NCBI GenBank assembly: GCA_017880265.1
Contig: JAFJTK010000109.1
Location: forward strand, 1-22,227
Direction of reading: 5' to 3'
Length of the DNA stretch: 22,227 bases
Source: Candidatus Pelagibacter sp.
Lineage (GTDB): Bacteria > Pseudomonadota > Alphaproteobacteria > Pelagibacterales > Pelagibacteraceae
In this document: positions 8,711 to 15,262 of the stretch, piece after piece
Numbering within the stretch: the stretch's first letter is position 1
Layout of the letters: every line of letters starts with the position of its first letter
Made by a program: the position numbers and the translations under genes
Notes under the pieces: generated by a model
The model's input: only the letters and a program-made list of their open reading frames with translations
Told to the model about the DNA's origin: nothing
Database searches by the model: none

Positions 8711-9553
8711 TTATAAAGCAACTACTTTCGAGTTTTGCTCACCTAAGTTTTCTATTGATAATTTCATTGTATCCCCTGCTTTTAAAAATTGCTGAGGTTT
8801 CATTCCCATACCAACACCAGGAGGTGTTCCAGTAGTAATTATATCACCAGGTTGTAAAGACATAAATTTGCTTACATAGGACACAATTACATTTACATTA
8901 AATATCATTGTACTTGTGTTACCAGTTTGCATTCTATTGCCATTAACATCTAAACTCATTTTTAGATTATTTATGTCAGCTATTTCATCTTTTGTAACAA
9001 GATATGGTCCAATTGGTCCATAAGTGTCATGTGATTTTCCTTTAACCCATTGACCCATTTTTTCAATTTGCCATTCTCTTTCACTAACATCATTAACTAG
9101 ACAATATCCTAAAATATGATCTTGAGCTTTATCTTCTGAAATATGTTTTGCTTCTTTTCCTATTACAATCCCAAGCTCAACTTCCCAATCTAATTTTTTT
9201 GACCCAGATACGATTTCAACGTCATCATTAGGGCCTGCTATAGAACTAGTCGCTTTCATAAACATGATAGGTTCTGAAGGAACTTCTGCACCAGTTTCAG
9301 CAGCATGATCAGAATAATTTAATCCAATTGCTACAAACTTGCCTGGTTTTGTTACACATGATCCAATTCTCTCACTTGAAGATAATTCTGGTAATGAAGA
9401 TAAATCTACATTTTGTAATTTTGATATAGTTTCAAAATTCACATGATCAGGATTTAAATCTCCAATATGTGAACTAATATCTCTAATCTTGCCTTCTTTA
9501 TCTAAAGCTGCTGGCTTTTCACTTCCTTTTTGACCTACTCTTAATAACTTCAT
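8711..9553 (-). CDS. FAH-family hydrolase, likely 2,4-diketo-3-deoxy-sugar-acid hydrolase
   Basis: A 280-residue fumarylacetoacetate hydrolase (FAH) family protein, typical of the bacterial short form. The divalent-metal triad is visible as E124 and E126 in DWEVELGIVIG and D155 in VNDVSERE. KGKSHDTYGPIGP (171-183) and TTGTPPGVGMG near the C-terminus complete the active site. The N-terminus MKLLRVGQKGSEKPAALD, with IRDISSHI, matches the group that cleaves 2,4-diketo-3-deoxy-L-fuconate or 2,4-diketo-3-deoxypentonate to pyruvate plus lactate or glycolate; ureidoglycolate lyase was once a common label for the same group. The SDR immediately upstream is the kind of enzyme that makes this diketo substrate, which strengthens the call. 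Its start has a strong AGAGGA Shine-Dalgarno. The chain length of the substrate is not decidable from sequence. Confidence 0.86.
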   Translation of the reverse strand: MKLLRVGQKGSEKPAALDKEGKIRDISSHIGDLNPDHVNFETISKLQNVDLSSLPELSSSERIGSCVTKPGKFVAIGLNYSDHAAETGAEVPSEPIMFMKATSSIAGPNDDVEIVSGSKKLDWEVELGIVIGKEAKHISEDKAQDHILGYCLVNDVSEREWQIEKMGQWVKGKSHDTYGPIGPYLVTKDEIADINNLKMSLDVNGNRMQTGNTSTMIFNVNVIVSYVSKFMSLQPGDIITTGTPPGVGMGMKPQQFLKAGDTMKLSIENLGEQNSKVVAL

Positions 9554-9558
9554 AATTT

Positions 9559-9564
9559 TCCTCT
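9559..9564 (-). promoter_or_regulatory. Strong ribosome binding site of the FAH hydrolase gene
   Basis: AGAGGA on the minus strand, five bases before the ATG at 9553. The same AGAGGA-plus-five arrangement precedes dctP, whereas most genes of the run have little or no Shine-Dalgarno and rely on overlaps. Confidence 0.6.
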
Positions 9565-9573
9565 TTTATTTAA

Positions 9574-10317
9574 TTAAATTGAAATTCCACCGTCAACAGA
9601 AATTGTTGTTCCTGTGGTAAATGTTGAATCATCACTAGCCAAATATACAGCCATAGCAGCAATCTCTTCTGCTGTTCCTAATCTTCCCATAGGCTGTCTT
9701 GCGATAAAATCTTTTTTAGCTTGAACTGGATCTGGGCTTTGATTAACTCTATCTTGCCATGAAGGTGAAAATACTGTTCCAGGTGCAATTGAATTACATC
9801 TGATATTTTGTTTTACAAAGTCTGCTGCAATGGATTTAGTTAAACCAATAACTGCTCCTTTGGTAGTTCCATAGACAAATCTATTTGGAAATCCTTTTAA
9901 ACTTGAAGCGCATGATGAAACATTAATTATACTTCCGCCATTTTGTTTGACCATTAATGGTAAAATTGCTTTGCACATTTGGTACATAGATTTGACATTT
10001 ACATCAAAAGAAAAATTCCAATCTTTATCTTCACATTCAAGAATACTTCCATGATGAACAAATCCAACTGCATTAAATAATGCATCTACTCTATCTAAAG
10101 TTTTTACAAATTCTAAAATCGCATTGTTGTCTGTTGAATCTAGCGTTTGAACTGTAATATCAGGATACTCTTTATTTAAATCAGCTAAAGTTTTATCATT
10201 TAAATCTGTTGCTATAACGTTTGCACCTTCATTATGAAATGCAATTGCAGTTGCTTTACCAATTCCTTGACCTGCTGCTGTTACTACAATTTTTTTACCT
10301 TCTAATCTTCCGCTCAT
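9574..10317 (-). CDS. SDR dehydrogenase, 2-keto-3-deoxy-L-fuconate/-pentonate 4-dehydrogenase-like
   Basis: A 247-residue classical short-chain dehydrogenase. The cofactor loop is TAAGQGIG (13-20) and D38 in ATDLN implies NAD rather than NADP. Catalytic residues are S135 in INVSSCASS and Y149/K153 in VYGTTKG. The C-terminus ends VDGGISI. FNAVGFVHHGSILECEDKDW and the overall spacing place it in the DHRS6/BDH2-like branch, which includes bacterial 2-keto-3-deoxy-L-fuconate dehydrogenase and the equivalent pentonate 4-dehydrogenase. The predicted reaction is oxidation of the C4 hydroxyl of a 2-keto-3-deoxy acid to a 2,4-diketo acid, the substrate of the FAH hydrolase encoded 20 bp downstream. 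Its ATG overlaps the stop of the GarR-like gene by four bases. A 3-hydroxybutyrate dehydrogenase role is the main alternative. Confidence 0.85.
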   Translation of the reverse strand: MSGRLEGKKIVVTAAGQGIGKATAIAFHNEGANVIATDLNDKTLADLNKEYPDITVQTLDSTDNNAILEFVKTLDRVDALFNAVGFVHHGSILECEDKDWNFSFDVNVKSMYQMCKAILPLMVKQNGGSIINVSSCASSLKGFPNRFVYGTTKGAVIGLTKSIAADFVKQNIRCNSIAPGTVFSPSWQDRVNQSPDPVQAKKDFIARQPMGRLGTAEEIAAMAVYLASDDSTFTTGTTISVDGGISI

Positions 10318-11186
10318 TTTTTGTTTATCCTTTCAATTTCTTTATAAAGAGAACTGTGATCTGTATCTCCATGTCCATTTTCAACAAGTGTTTTATACAT
10401 TTCTTTCACTAAATTTGAAATAGGTAAATGTGTATTAAAACTATTTGCACACTCTAAAATATTATTCATATCTTTTAAATGAACTGATGTTTTACCTTTA
10501 GGAGTAAAATCTTTATCAATCATTCTTTTTCCATGTGTTTGAAGTATTTTACTATCTGCCCAACCACCAGATAAAGCTTTGATCATTTTATTTGGGTTTG
10601 CTCCTGCTTTTTCACAAAGTGTTACTGCCTCCGCTACTGCTCCAATAGTTAAACCAACTATTATTTGATTTGCTAGTTTAGAGACTTGTCCACTTCCCAC
10701 TGGTCCAACTAATGTCGGATTACCCATAGTTTTTAAAACATCATTAACTTCATCAAAAACATTTTGCTCCCCACCGACCATTATTGCTAGTGACCCTTCT
10801 TCGGCTCCAATTGTTCCACCTGAAACAGGTGCATCTAAATAATTAATATTTTTAGATTTTAAACTATTTCCATGCTTAGTTGCTGTGGTTGGTTTAACTG
10901 AACTCATATCAATAACAGTAGCTCCTGATTTTAAATTTTCTAAAAAATTAGAACTTTCCATTACATCATTAATTGCTCCATCATCCGTTAACATAGTAAT
11001 TACAACATCACTGTCTTTAACCACATCGTCAATTGAGGTTGAAATTTCTGCACCAAATTCCTTTAAAGGTTCAGCTTTGTTTTGAGATCTATTAAATGCT
11101 TTTAAATCAAAACCTGATTTTAATATATTTTTTGCCATCGGCAGACCCATCAAGCCTATGCCAATAAAACCAATTTTTTTACTCAT
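10314..11186 (-). CDS. GarR-like beta-hydroxyacid dehydrogenase (tartronate semialdehyde reductase family)
   Basis: A 290-residue NAD(P)-dependent 3-hydroxyacid dehydrogenase. Visible signatures are the Rossmann start GFIGIGLMGLPMAKN (6-20), the substrate-binding DAPVSGGTIGAEEGSLAIMVGG (118-139) and catalytic K170 in GSGQVSKLANQIIV. FNRS near residues 31-34 ends the second strand and an Arg there often indicates NADPH. Relatives include tartronate semialdehyde reductase (GarR/GlxR), 3-hydroxyisobutyrate dehydrogenase and glyoxylate/succinic semialdehyde reductase. In this setting, reduction of a small aldehyde such as tartronate semialdehyde or glyoxylate is the most reasonable role. No branched-chain amino acid genes are nearby. 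Its ATG directly follows the dctM stop, and its end overlaps the SDR start by four bases (ATGA). Confidence 0.83.
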   Translation of the reverse strand: MSKKIGFIGIGLMGLPMAKNILKSGFDLKAFNRSQNKAEPLKEFGAEISTSIDDVVKDSDVVITMLTDDGAINDVMESSNFLENLKSGATVIDMSSVKPTTATKHGNSLKSKNINYLDAPVSGGTIGAEEGSLAIMVGGEQNVFDEVNDVLKTMGNPTLVGPVGSGQVSKLANQIIVGLTIGAVAEAVTLCEKAGANPNKMIKALSGGWADSKILQTHGKRMIDKDFTPKGKTSVHLKDMNNILECANSFNTHLPISNLVKEMYKTLVENGHGDTDHSSLYKEIERINKK

Positions 11187-12509
11187 TTATTTTTTTGGAA
11201 CAAATTCGTGGAAGTTTTGTGTCATTATTTCTGGAAAAAACATAACACATGCTAACACAATTAATTGAATTACTATAAATGGTGCAAATCCTCTAAAGAT
11301 ATCTGTTAACGAGATATGAGGAGGAGCAACTGACTTTAAGTAAAAGGCGGCAGGGCCAAATGGTGGACTTAAAAATGATACCTGCATGTTCACACAAAAC
11401 AATATTCCAAACCAAATTGGATCAAATCCAAGTGCTAAAACTATTGGCAAAAATACTGGCATCGCTAACAATACTATTCCAACCCAATCCATAAACGCTC
11501 CCATTACTAAGAACATTAATTGCATCATAAAAATTAAATACATTGGCTTTAAATCATAAGCCAATATTGTCTCTGCAACATATTTTGGACCACCTGCAAG
11601 TGAATAAGCTCCAGCTAAAACTGTTGCACCAAAAGTAATAGTTAAAATAGTACCCGATGCTTTAAAAGTTCTTGTAAGAGCATCTTTAAATAAAAACACT
11701 GTTAATTCTTTTCTAGCAAAAATTATAATTAATGTTGCTACTACACCCATTCCAGCAGCTTCCGTGATACCTGTTATCCCTGAATAAATTGAACCTAAAA
11801 CAATTATTACAATCCCAATTGGAGGCAAAAGACCTGGTAGATATGAAATTTTTTCTTTTAAAGTTAATGGCGGTTCATCACTTAATGGTGCAAGATGTGG
11901 CTGCAATCTTGTTCGTATAAGAATATAAATAATGATTAAACTTGAAATCATTAAACCTGGTACAATTGCTTCTTGAAACAACATCGTAATTGACGTTTCA
12001 GTAGTTAATCCATAAATAATTAAAACAATTGAAGGTGGGATCATTGTACCTAAAGAACCTGATGCACAAATAATTCCAATAGACATATCTTGATCATATT
12101 TTAATCTTAACATCTGCGGTAATGCAATTAATCCTAATAAAACTATTTCTCCTCCAATAATTCCACTCATTGCAGCCATGATAGTTGCCATGATTGCAGT
12201 CACAACTCCAACACCGCCTCTAGTTTTTCTTAACCATGCATTTAAAGCATCATAAAGATCTCTTGCTATATTAGAGCGTTCAAGCAAGGAGGCCATAAAT
12301 ATAAAGAGCGGAACTGATAAGAAAGAATAAGTTACAACAAGAGAATAATATCTTGAAAGTAAAATACCTAAAGCGTGTTCTCCAATATATAAGAACACAA
12401 GTACAGCACCCATAAAACCTGAGGCAAAACCCATTGGAACCCCAATAGATATAAGAGCTAATAATCCAACAATAAGTATTATAGAGAGTGTTCCTATTTC
12501 AAATTCCAT
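11187..12509 (-). CDS. dctM: TRAP transporter large permease subunit (DctM)
   Basis: A 440-residue inner-membrane protein with about twelve or more hydrophobic segments, the usual size for DctM. It is the transport subunit that uses a sodium gradient to import the ligand delivered by DctP. Family blocks visible are LISIGVPMGFASGFMG (19-34), SVPLFIFMASLLERS, MAAMSGIIGGEIVLLG, IPPSIVLIIYGL, ITGITEAAGMGVVA, FMDWVGIVLLAMPVFLPI and FLSPPFGPAAFYLKSV. The dctQ stop lies one base upstream, and the GarR-like gene starts immediately after its own stop. That spacing ties uptake directly to the catabolic genes. Confidence 0.95.
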   Translation of the reverse strand: MEFEIGTLSIILIVGLLALISIGVPMGFASGFMGAVLVFLYIGEHALGILLSRYYSLVVTYSFLSVPLFIFMASLLERSNIARDLYDALNAWLRKTRGGVGVVTAIMATIMAAMSGIIGGEIVLLGLIALPQMLRLKYDQDMSIGIICASGSLGTMIPPSIVLIIYGLTTETSITMLFQEAIVPGLMISSLIIIYILIRTRLQPHLAPLSDEPPLTLKEKISYLPGLLPPIGIVIIVLGSIYSGITGITEAAGMGVVATLIIIFARKELTVFLFKDALTRTFKASGTILTITFGATVLAGAYSLAGGPKYVAETILAYDLKPMYLIFMMQLMFLVMGAFMDWVGIVLLAMPVFLPIVLALGFDPIWFGILFCVNMQVSFLSPPFGPAAFYLKSVAPPHISLTDIFRGFAPFIVIQLIVLACVMFFPEIMTQNFHEFVPKK

Positions 12510-12510
12510 T

Positions 12511-13080
12511 TTATTTTAAATCTTTAGAAGGGTCGTATTGTTTTTCTTTTGGATTTTTCCAATCAATTATTAAATTATTTACCGATTGAACAGCTATAAG
12601 AAATACACATATAAGTGTTAATGGCTTCATGGTTGCAGGAATTGGTGGATCCCAGTAAGTTGCAAATCTTTCCCAAGTAGTAAATGATCTATGGGCATCT
12701 TCCCAACCACCATAAATTACTGCAGTTGCAAATAAAACAATAACTATAGTACTAATTAAATCAAAAATTCTCTGTGTGGGTCTTCCAACATAATCATATA
12801 ACATTACTATTCTAATATGACTTCTGAGTCTTGTTGCGTATATTCCTCCAACCAAATAACAAATTCCAGCTAACCATAAACATAGCTCATTAGCCCATAA
12901 AGTTGGTTTAAATACTATGTATCTCATAAATATTTCGTACATCATGACGAGTACTATTATGGGGATTAAATATTTAATTGTGTGGCTTAAAAATAAAGAA
13001 ACTCTATCAATCCAATTTATTGGAAAATCATCCTTGCTTGCAACTTTTTCATTTTGTTCTTGTAATTGTTTATCAAGCAT
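12511..13080 (-). CDS. dctQ: TRAP transporter small permease subunit (DctQ)
   Basis: A 189-residue membrane protein with four predicted helices: near 32-56, 62-80, 108-123 and 153-170. The conserved DctQ features are the arginine-ended first helix (MYEIFMRYIVFKPTLWANEL) and the LRSHIRI stretch after helix two. It pairs with DctM to form the membrane part of the TRAP transporter. The N-terminal 25 residues are charged and cytoplasmic. It lies 69 bp after dctP, with a hairpin in the gap, and one base before dctM. ATG 13080 is the only start that keeps the full first helix with a normal leader. Confidence 0.92.
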   Translation of the reverse strand: MLDKQLQEQNEKVASKDDFPINWIDRVSLFLSHTIKYLIPIIVLVMMYEIFMRYIVFKPTLWANELCLWLAGICYLVGGIYATRLRSHIRIVMLYDYVGRPTQRIFDLISTIVIVLFATAVIYGGWEDAHRSFTTWERFATYWDPPIPATMKPLTLICVFLIAVQSVNNLIIDWKNPKEKQYDPSKDLK

Positions 13081-13089
13081 AGGTTAAAA

Positions 13090-13125
13090 AAAATTTTTTA
13101 AAAAGAAGGGCCTTTTCAGGCCCCT
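13090..13125 (-). terminator. Intercistronic stem-loop between dctP and dctQ (attenuator-like)
   Basis: On the minus strand a GC-rich hairpin, GGGCC/GGCCC (13108-13112 with 13119-13123, loop of six bases, extendable by one pair), is followed by TTCTTTTT and then another T-run. It looks like an intrinsic terminator, but it sits inside the dctPQM operon directly after dctP. The likely effect is partial termination or protection of dctP mRNA, giving more binding protein than permease, a common arrangement in binding-protein operons. Confidence 0.75.
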
Positions 13126-13149
13126 CAAGATTTTATTTTGTGCTTTTTA

Positions 13150-14166
13150 TTATAAGATACCGTTAGCTTTCATGTAAGCTGTGTGGATATCTATAAGTGC
13201 AGCAGCTTCAGGAGATTTCTTTTTCCATTCCTGCCAAGCATCTAGTGCAGCATTTCTGAACTTAAGTCTATCTTCTCTAGACCAGTCATGAAGAGTAACG
13301 CCCATAGCATTTAAAGCTTTAACTGCTTCTGCGTTTTTTCTTTCAACTAAGCTAGTGATAGTTCTTCCAGCGATTTCTATTCCTGCTTTCATTGCTCCTC
13401 TTTCATGAGGTTTTAGCTTTTTCCATACTTTAGTATTACAAGCTAAGTGGTCAGCTGGCATAGAGTGAAAACCTGGGTATGTCGCATACTTATTGTTTTC
13501 ATAGTGTCCACCTGCATAGTTAGTTGCAAGAGATGAGTAGTCCGCACCATCAATAAGACCTGTTTGTAAAGCAGTTGGAACTTCACCAAAGTCCATAACG
13601 ATTGGCTTAGCACCTAGTGCTGTAAAGATCATACTTTCCATTCCTGGAGGTGATCTAAATTTAAAGTCTTTGATTGAAGCAACATCTGGAATTGGCTTAC
13701 TAGATATTAGAGACTCATGTCCTGGTATCCACCAACCAATTAAAGTCATTCCATATTTATTGTAAAGTGCATCAACAGCATCTTGAGCTCCTGGGAACTT
13801 TAAGAAATCGTATTGTTGATATGGGTTATCGTATCCACCCATTACATCACCTGCGAATTGGAACGCTGCATTCTTACCAGTTTGGTAACCAGCACCAGTC
13901 ATATCACAGTCAATAATTCCAGTTTGAGCAGAGTTAAATACCTCAGCAGATTTACCTGTTACTGATGATGAGTAGAACATTTCGATTTTTAAGCTTCCAC
14001 CAGAAAACTCTTCAACGTTTTTAGCGAATTGAGCTGCAACTTCACCATTTGGTGAGCTAGCAGTAAAGTGAGTTTCAATCTTTAAAGTCTTTGCATTTGC
14101 AGAGCCAAATAAAGCAACTGAAACAATAGCTACTGCAGCTATAGTTTTTGTTATTAGTTTAAACAT
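13150..14166 (-). CDS. dctP: TRAP transporter periplasmic substrate-binding protein (DctP/TakP type)
   Basis: A 338-residue secreted binding protein. The signal peptide MFKLITKTIAAVAIVS ends with SANA, and the likely cut is after A25 before KTLKIETHF. R171 in FKFRSPPGMES is the family's conserved arginine that grips the ligand carboxylate, so the imported compound should be an organic or sugar acid rather than a neutral sugar. GEVPTALQTGLIDGADYS is the usual second-lobe motif. The aromatic GWWIPGHESL and the absence of a TAXI signature point to the DctP/TakP class. It has its own strong Shine-Dalgarno and a 126-bp leader region, and by eye its codons contain more G and C than neighbouring genes, consistent with high expression. 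The exact ligand is unknown. Confidence 0.93.
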   Translation of the reverse strand: MFKLITKTIAAVAIVSVALFGSANAKTLKIETHFTASSPNGEVAAQFAKNVEEFSGGSLKIEMFYSSSVTGKSAEVFNSAQTGIIDCDMTGAGYQTGKNAAFQFAGDVMGGYDNPYQQYDFLKFPGAQDAVDALYNKYGMTLIGWWIPGHESLISSKPIPDVASIKDFKFRSPPGMESMIFTALGAKPIVMDFGEVPTALQTGLIDGADYSSLATNYAGGHYENNKYATYPGFHSMPADHLACNTKVWKKLKPHERGAMKAGIEIAGRTITSLVERKNAEAVKALNAMGVTLHDWSREDRLKFRNAALDAWQEWKKKSPEAAALIDIHTAYMKANGIL

Positions 14167-14171
14167 TATCT

Positions 14172-14177
14172 TCCTCT
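14172..14177 (-). promoter_or_regulatory. Strong ribosome binding site of dctP
   Basis: AGAGGA on the minus strand, five bases before the ATG at 14166. This is one of the best Shine-Dalgarno sequences in the window, fitting an abundant periplasmic protein. Confidence 0.65.
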
Positions 14178-14270
14178 CGTTTATGTTTTTAATAATCGAA
14201 CTTAATCACAAATGATTTTTAATTTCAAATAAAACAGAAAAAATATGTATAGAAATTATATATATTAACT
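14178..14270 (-). promoter_or_regulatory. Leader and candidate promoter region of the dctP operon
   Basis: This gap precedes dctP and lies after a probable terminator, so a promoter is expected here. A perfect TATAAT occurs on the minus strand at 14260-14255, which would give a leader of about 80 bases. No convincing -35 is seen at the usual distance. A small inverted repeat (AATCA/TGATT, 14204-14208 and 14213-14217) lies in the predicted leader; its role, if any, is unknown. Confidence 0.4.
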
Positions 14271-14292
14271 AAAAAAACAACTTTTAGTTGTA
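14270..14292 (-). terminator. Probable rho-independent terminator after the hydroxyacid dehydrogenase gene
   Basis: Two bases past the stop codon, on the minus strand, a short stem (CAACT/AGTTG, 14278-14282 with 14286-14290, plus one A-T pair, loop of three) runs straight into seven T residues. The stem is weak, but the T-run and its position at the end of the gene fit a terminator that separates this transcript from dctP. Confidence 0.6.
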
Positions 14293-15261
14293 TTAGACTA
14301 CTTCTGAAATAAGTGGCTTATTTTCAAAGAAATTACAAATATTATCAACAGCCATCATGCTCATTGCTAAGCGAGTTTCGTGCGTGGCACTACCAACATG
14401 AGGTAAGACAAAACAATTATCCAATTTCATATATCTTTCATCAAGGTTAGGTTCATTATTAAACACATCTAACCCTGCAGCATAAATTTTATTGTTTTGC
14501 AGTGCGTCTATCAATGCATCATCATCAATTGTTGATCCCCTTGAAGTATTAATAACGACAGCATGATTAGGTAATAATCCAATAGTGGTCGCATTTAAAA
14601 TATGTTTTGTCTCTGCGGTAGCTGGGGTGTGAATACTTACAAAATCACATTCTGGCATCATAGAATTTATATCTGAAAAATATTTTGCACCATCTTCAAG
14701 TTCTTCTGAAAGCTTGTTTCTATTATAATAAATTATTTTCATTCCAAATGCTTTTGCACATTTTGCTGCCATTCTACCAATTCGGCCCATACCAATTATA
14801 CCAAGTGTTTTTCCTGTTACAGAATTTCCAATCATAAATTTAGTTAAATCAGGTTTTTGGTTTTTCCATTCACCAGACCTTACCAAATTATACGCTTCAC
14901 CAATTCTTCTAGAGGCTGCTAAAATTAAAAGAATAGTTGTTTCAGCAACAGCTTCATTTAGAACATTTGGAGTATTGGTAACTTTAATTTTTTTGCTTTC
15001 AGCAGATTTAACTGAAATGTTATCATAGCCCACTCCAACCTGAGCAATTATTTTTAATTTACCATTTAAATCTTTAAAAAAATCTTCTCCAATTTTATCA
15101 AACCCAGTTGAAATAAATCCGTCATACTCATTAGCCATTTTTACAAGTTCGTTATTAGGGATTGGCTCATCTTTTAAATTTAGAGTTACATCAAAATTTT
15201 TCTTTAATTTCTCCTCTGCACCATCGGATAATTTTCTTGTCACTAGTATTTTAGGTTTCAT
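14293..15261 (-). CDS. D-2-hydroxyacid dehydrogenase, glyoxylate/hydroxypyruvate reductase-like
   Basis: A 322-residue NAD(P)-dependent D-2-hydroxyacid dehydrogenase. The nucleotide-binding motif is GIIGMGRIG (154-162), and N180-R181 at the end of the second strand favours NADPH. The catalytic triad is R241 (NTSRGS), E270 (FNNEPN) and H288 (LPHVGSATHETR). The overall pattern is that of GyaR/GhrB-type reductases acting on glyoxylate or hydroxypyruvate. I chose ATG 15261, which starts MKPKILVTRKL one base after the upstream stop; ATG 15303 would add fourteen unconserved residues inside the preceding gene. Cotranscription with the dehydratase suggests it processes a two- or three-carbon product of sugar-acid breakdown. 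Gluconate or phosphoglycerate dehydrogenase roles are less likely. Confidence 0.86.
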   Translation of the reverse strand: MKPKILVTRKLSDGAEEKLKKNFDVTLNLKDEPIPNNELVKMANEYDGFISTGFDKIGEDFFKDLNGKLKIIAQVGVGYDNISVKSAESKKIKVTNTPNVLNEAVAETTILLILAASRRIGEAYNLVRSGEWKNQKPDLTKFMIGNSVTGKTLGIIGMGRIGRMAAKCAKAFGMKIIYYNRNKLSEELEDGAKYFSDINSMMPECDFVSIHTPATAETKHILNATTIGLLPNHAVVINTSRGSTIDDDALIDALQNNKIYAAGLDVFNNEPNLDERYMKLDNCFVLPHVGSATHETRLAMSMMAVDNICNFFENKPLISEVV

Positions 15262-15262
15262 T

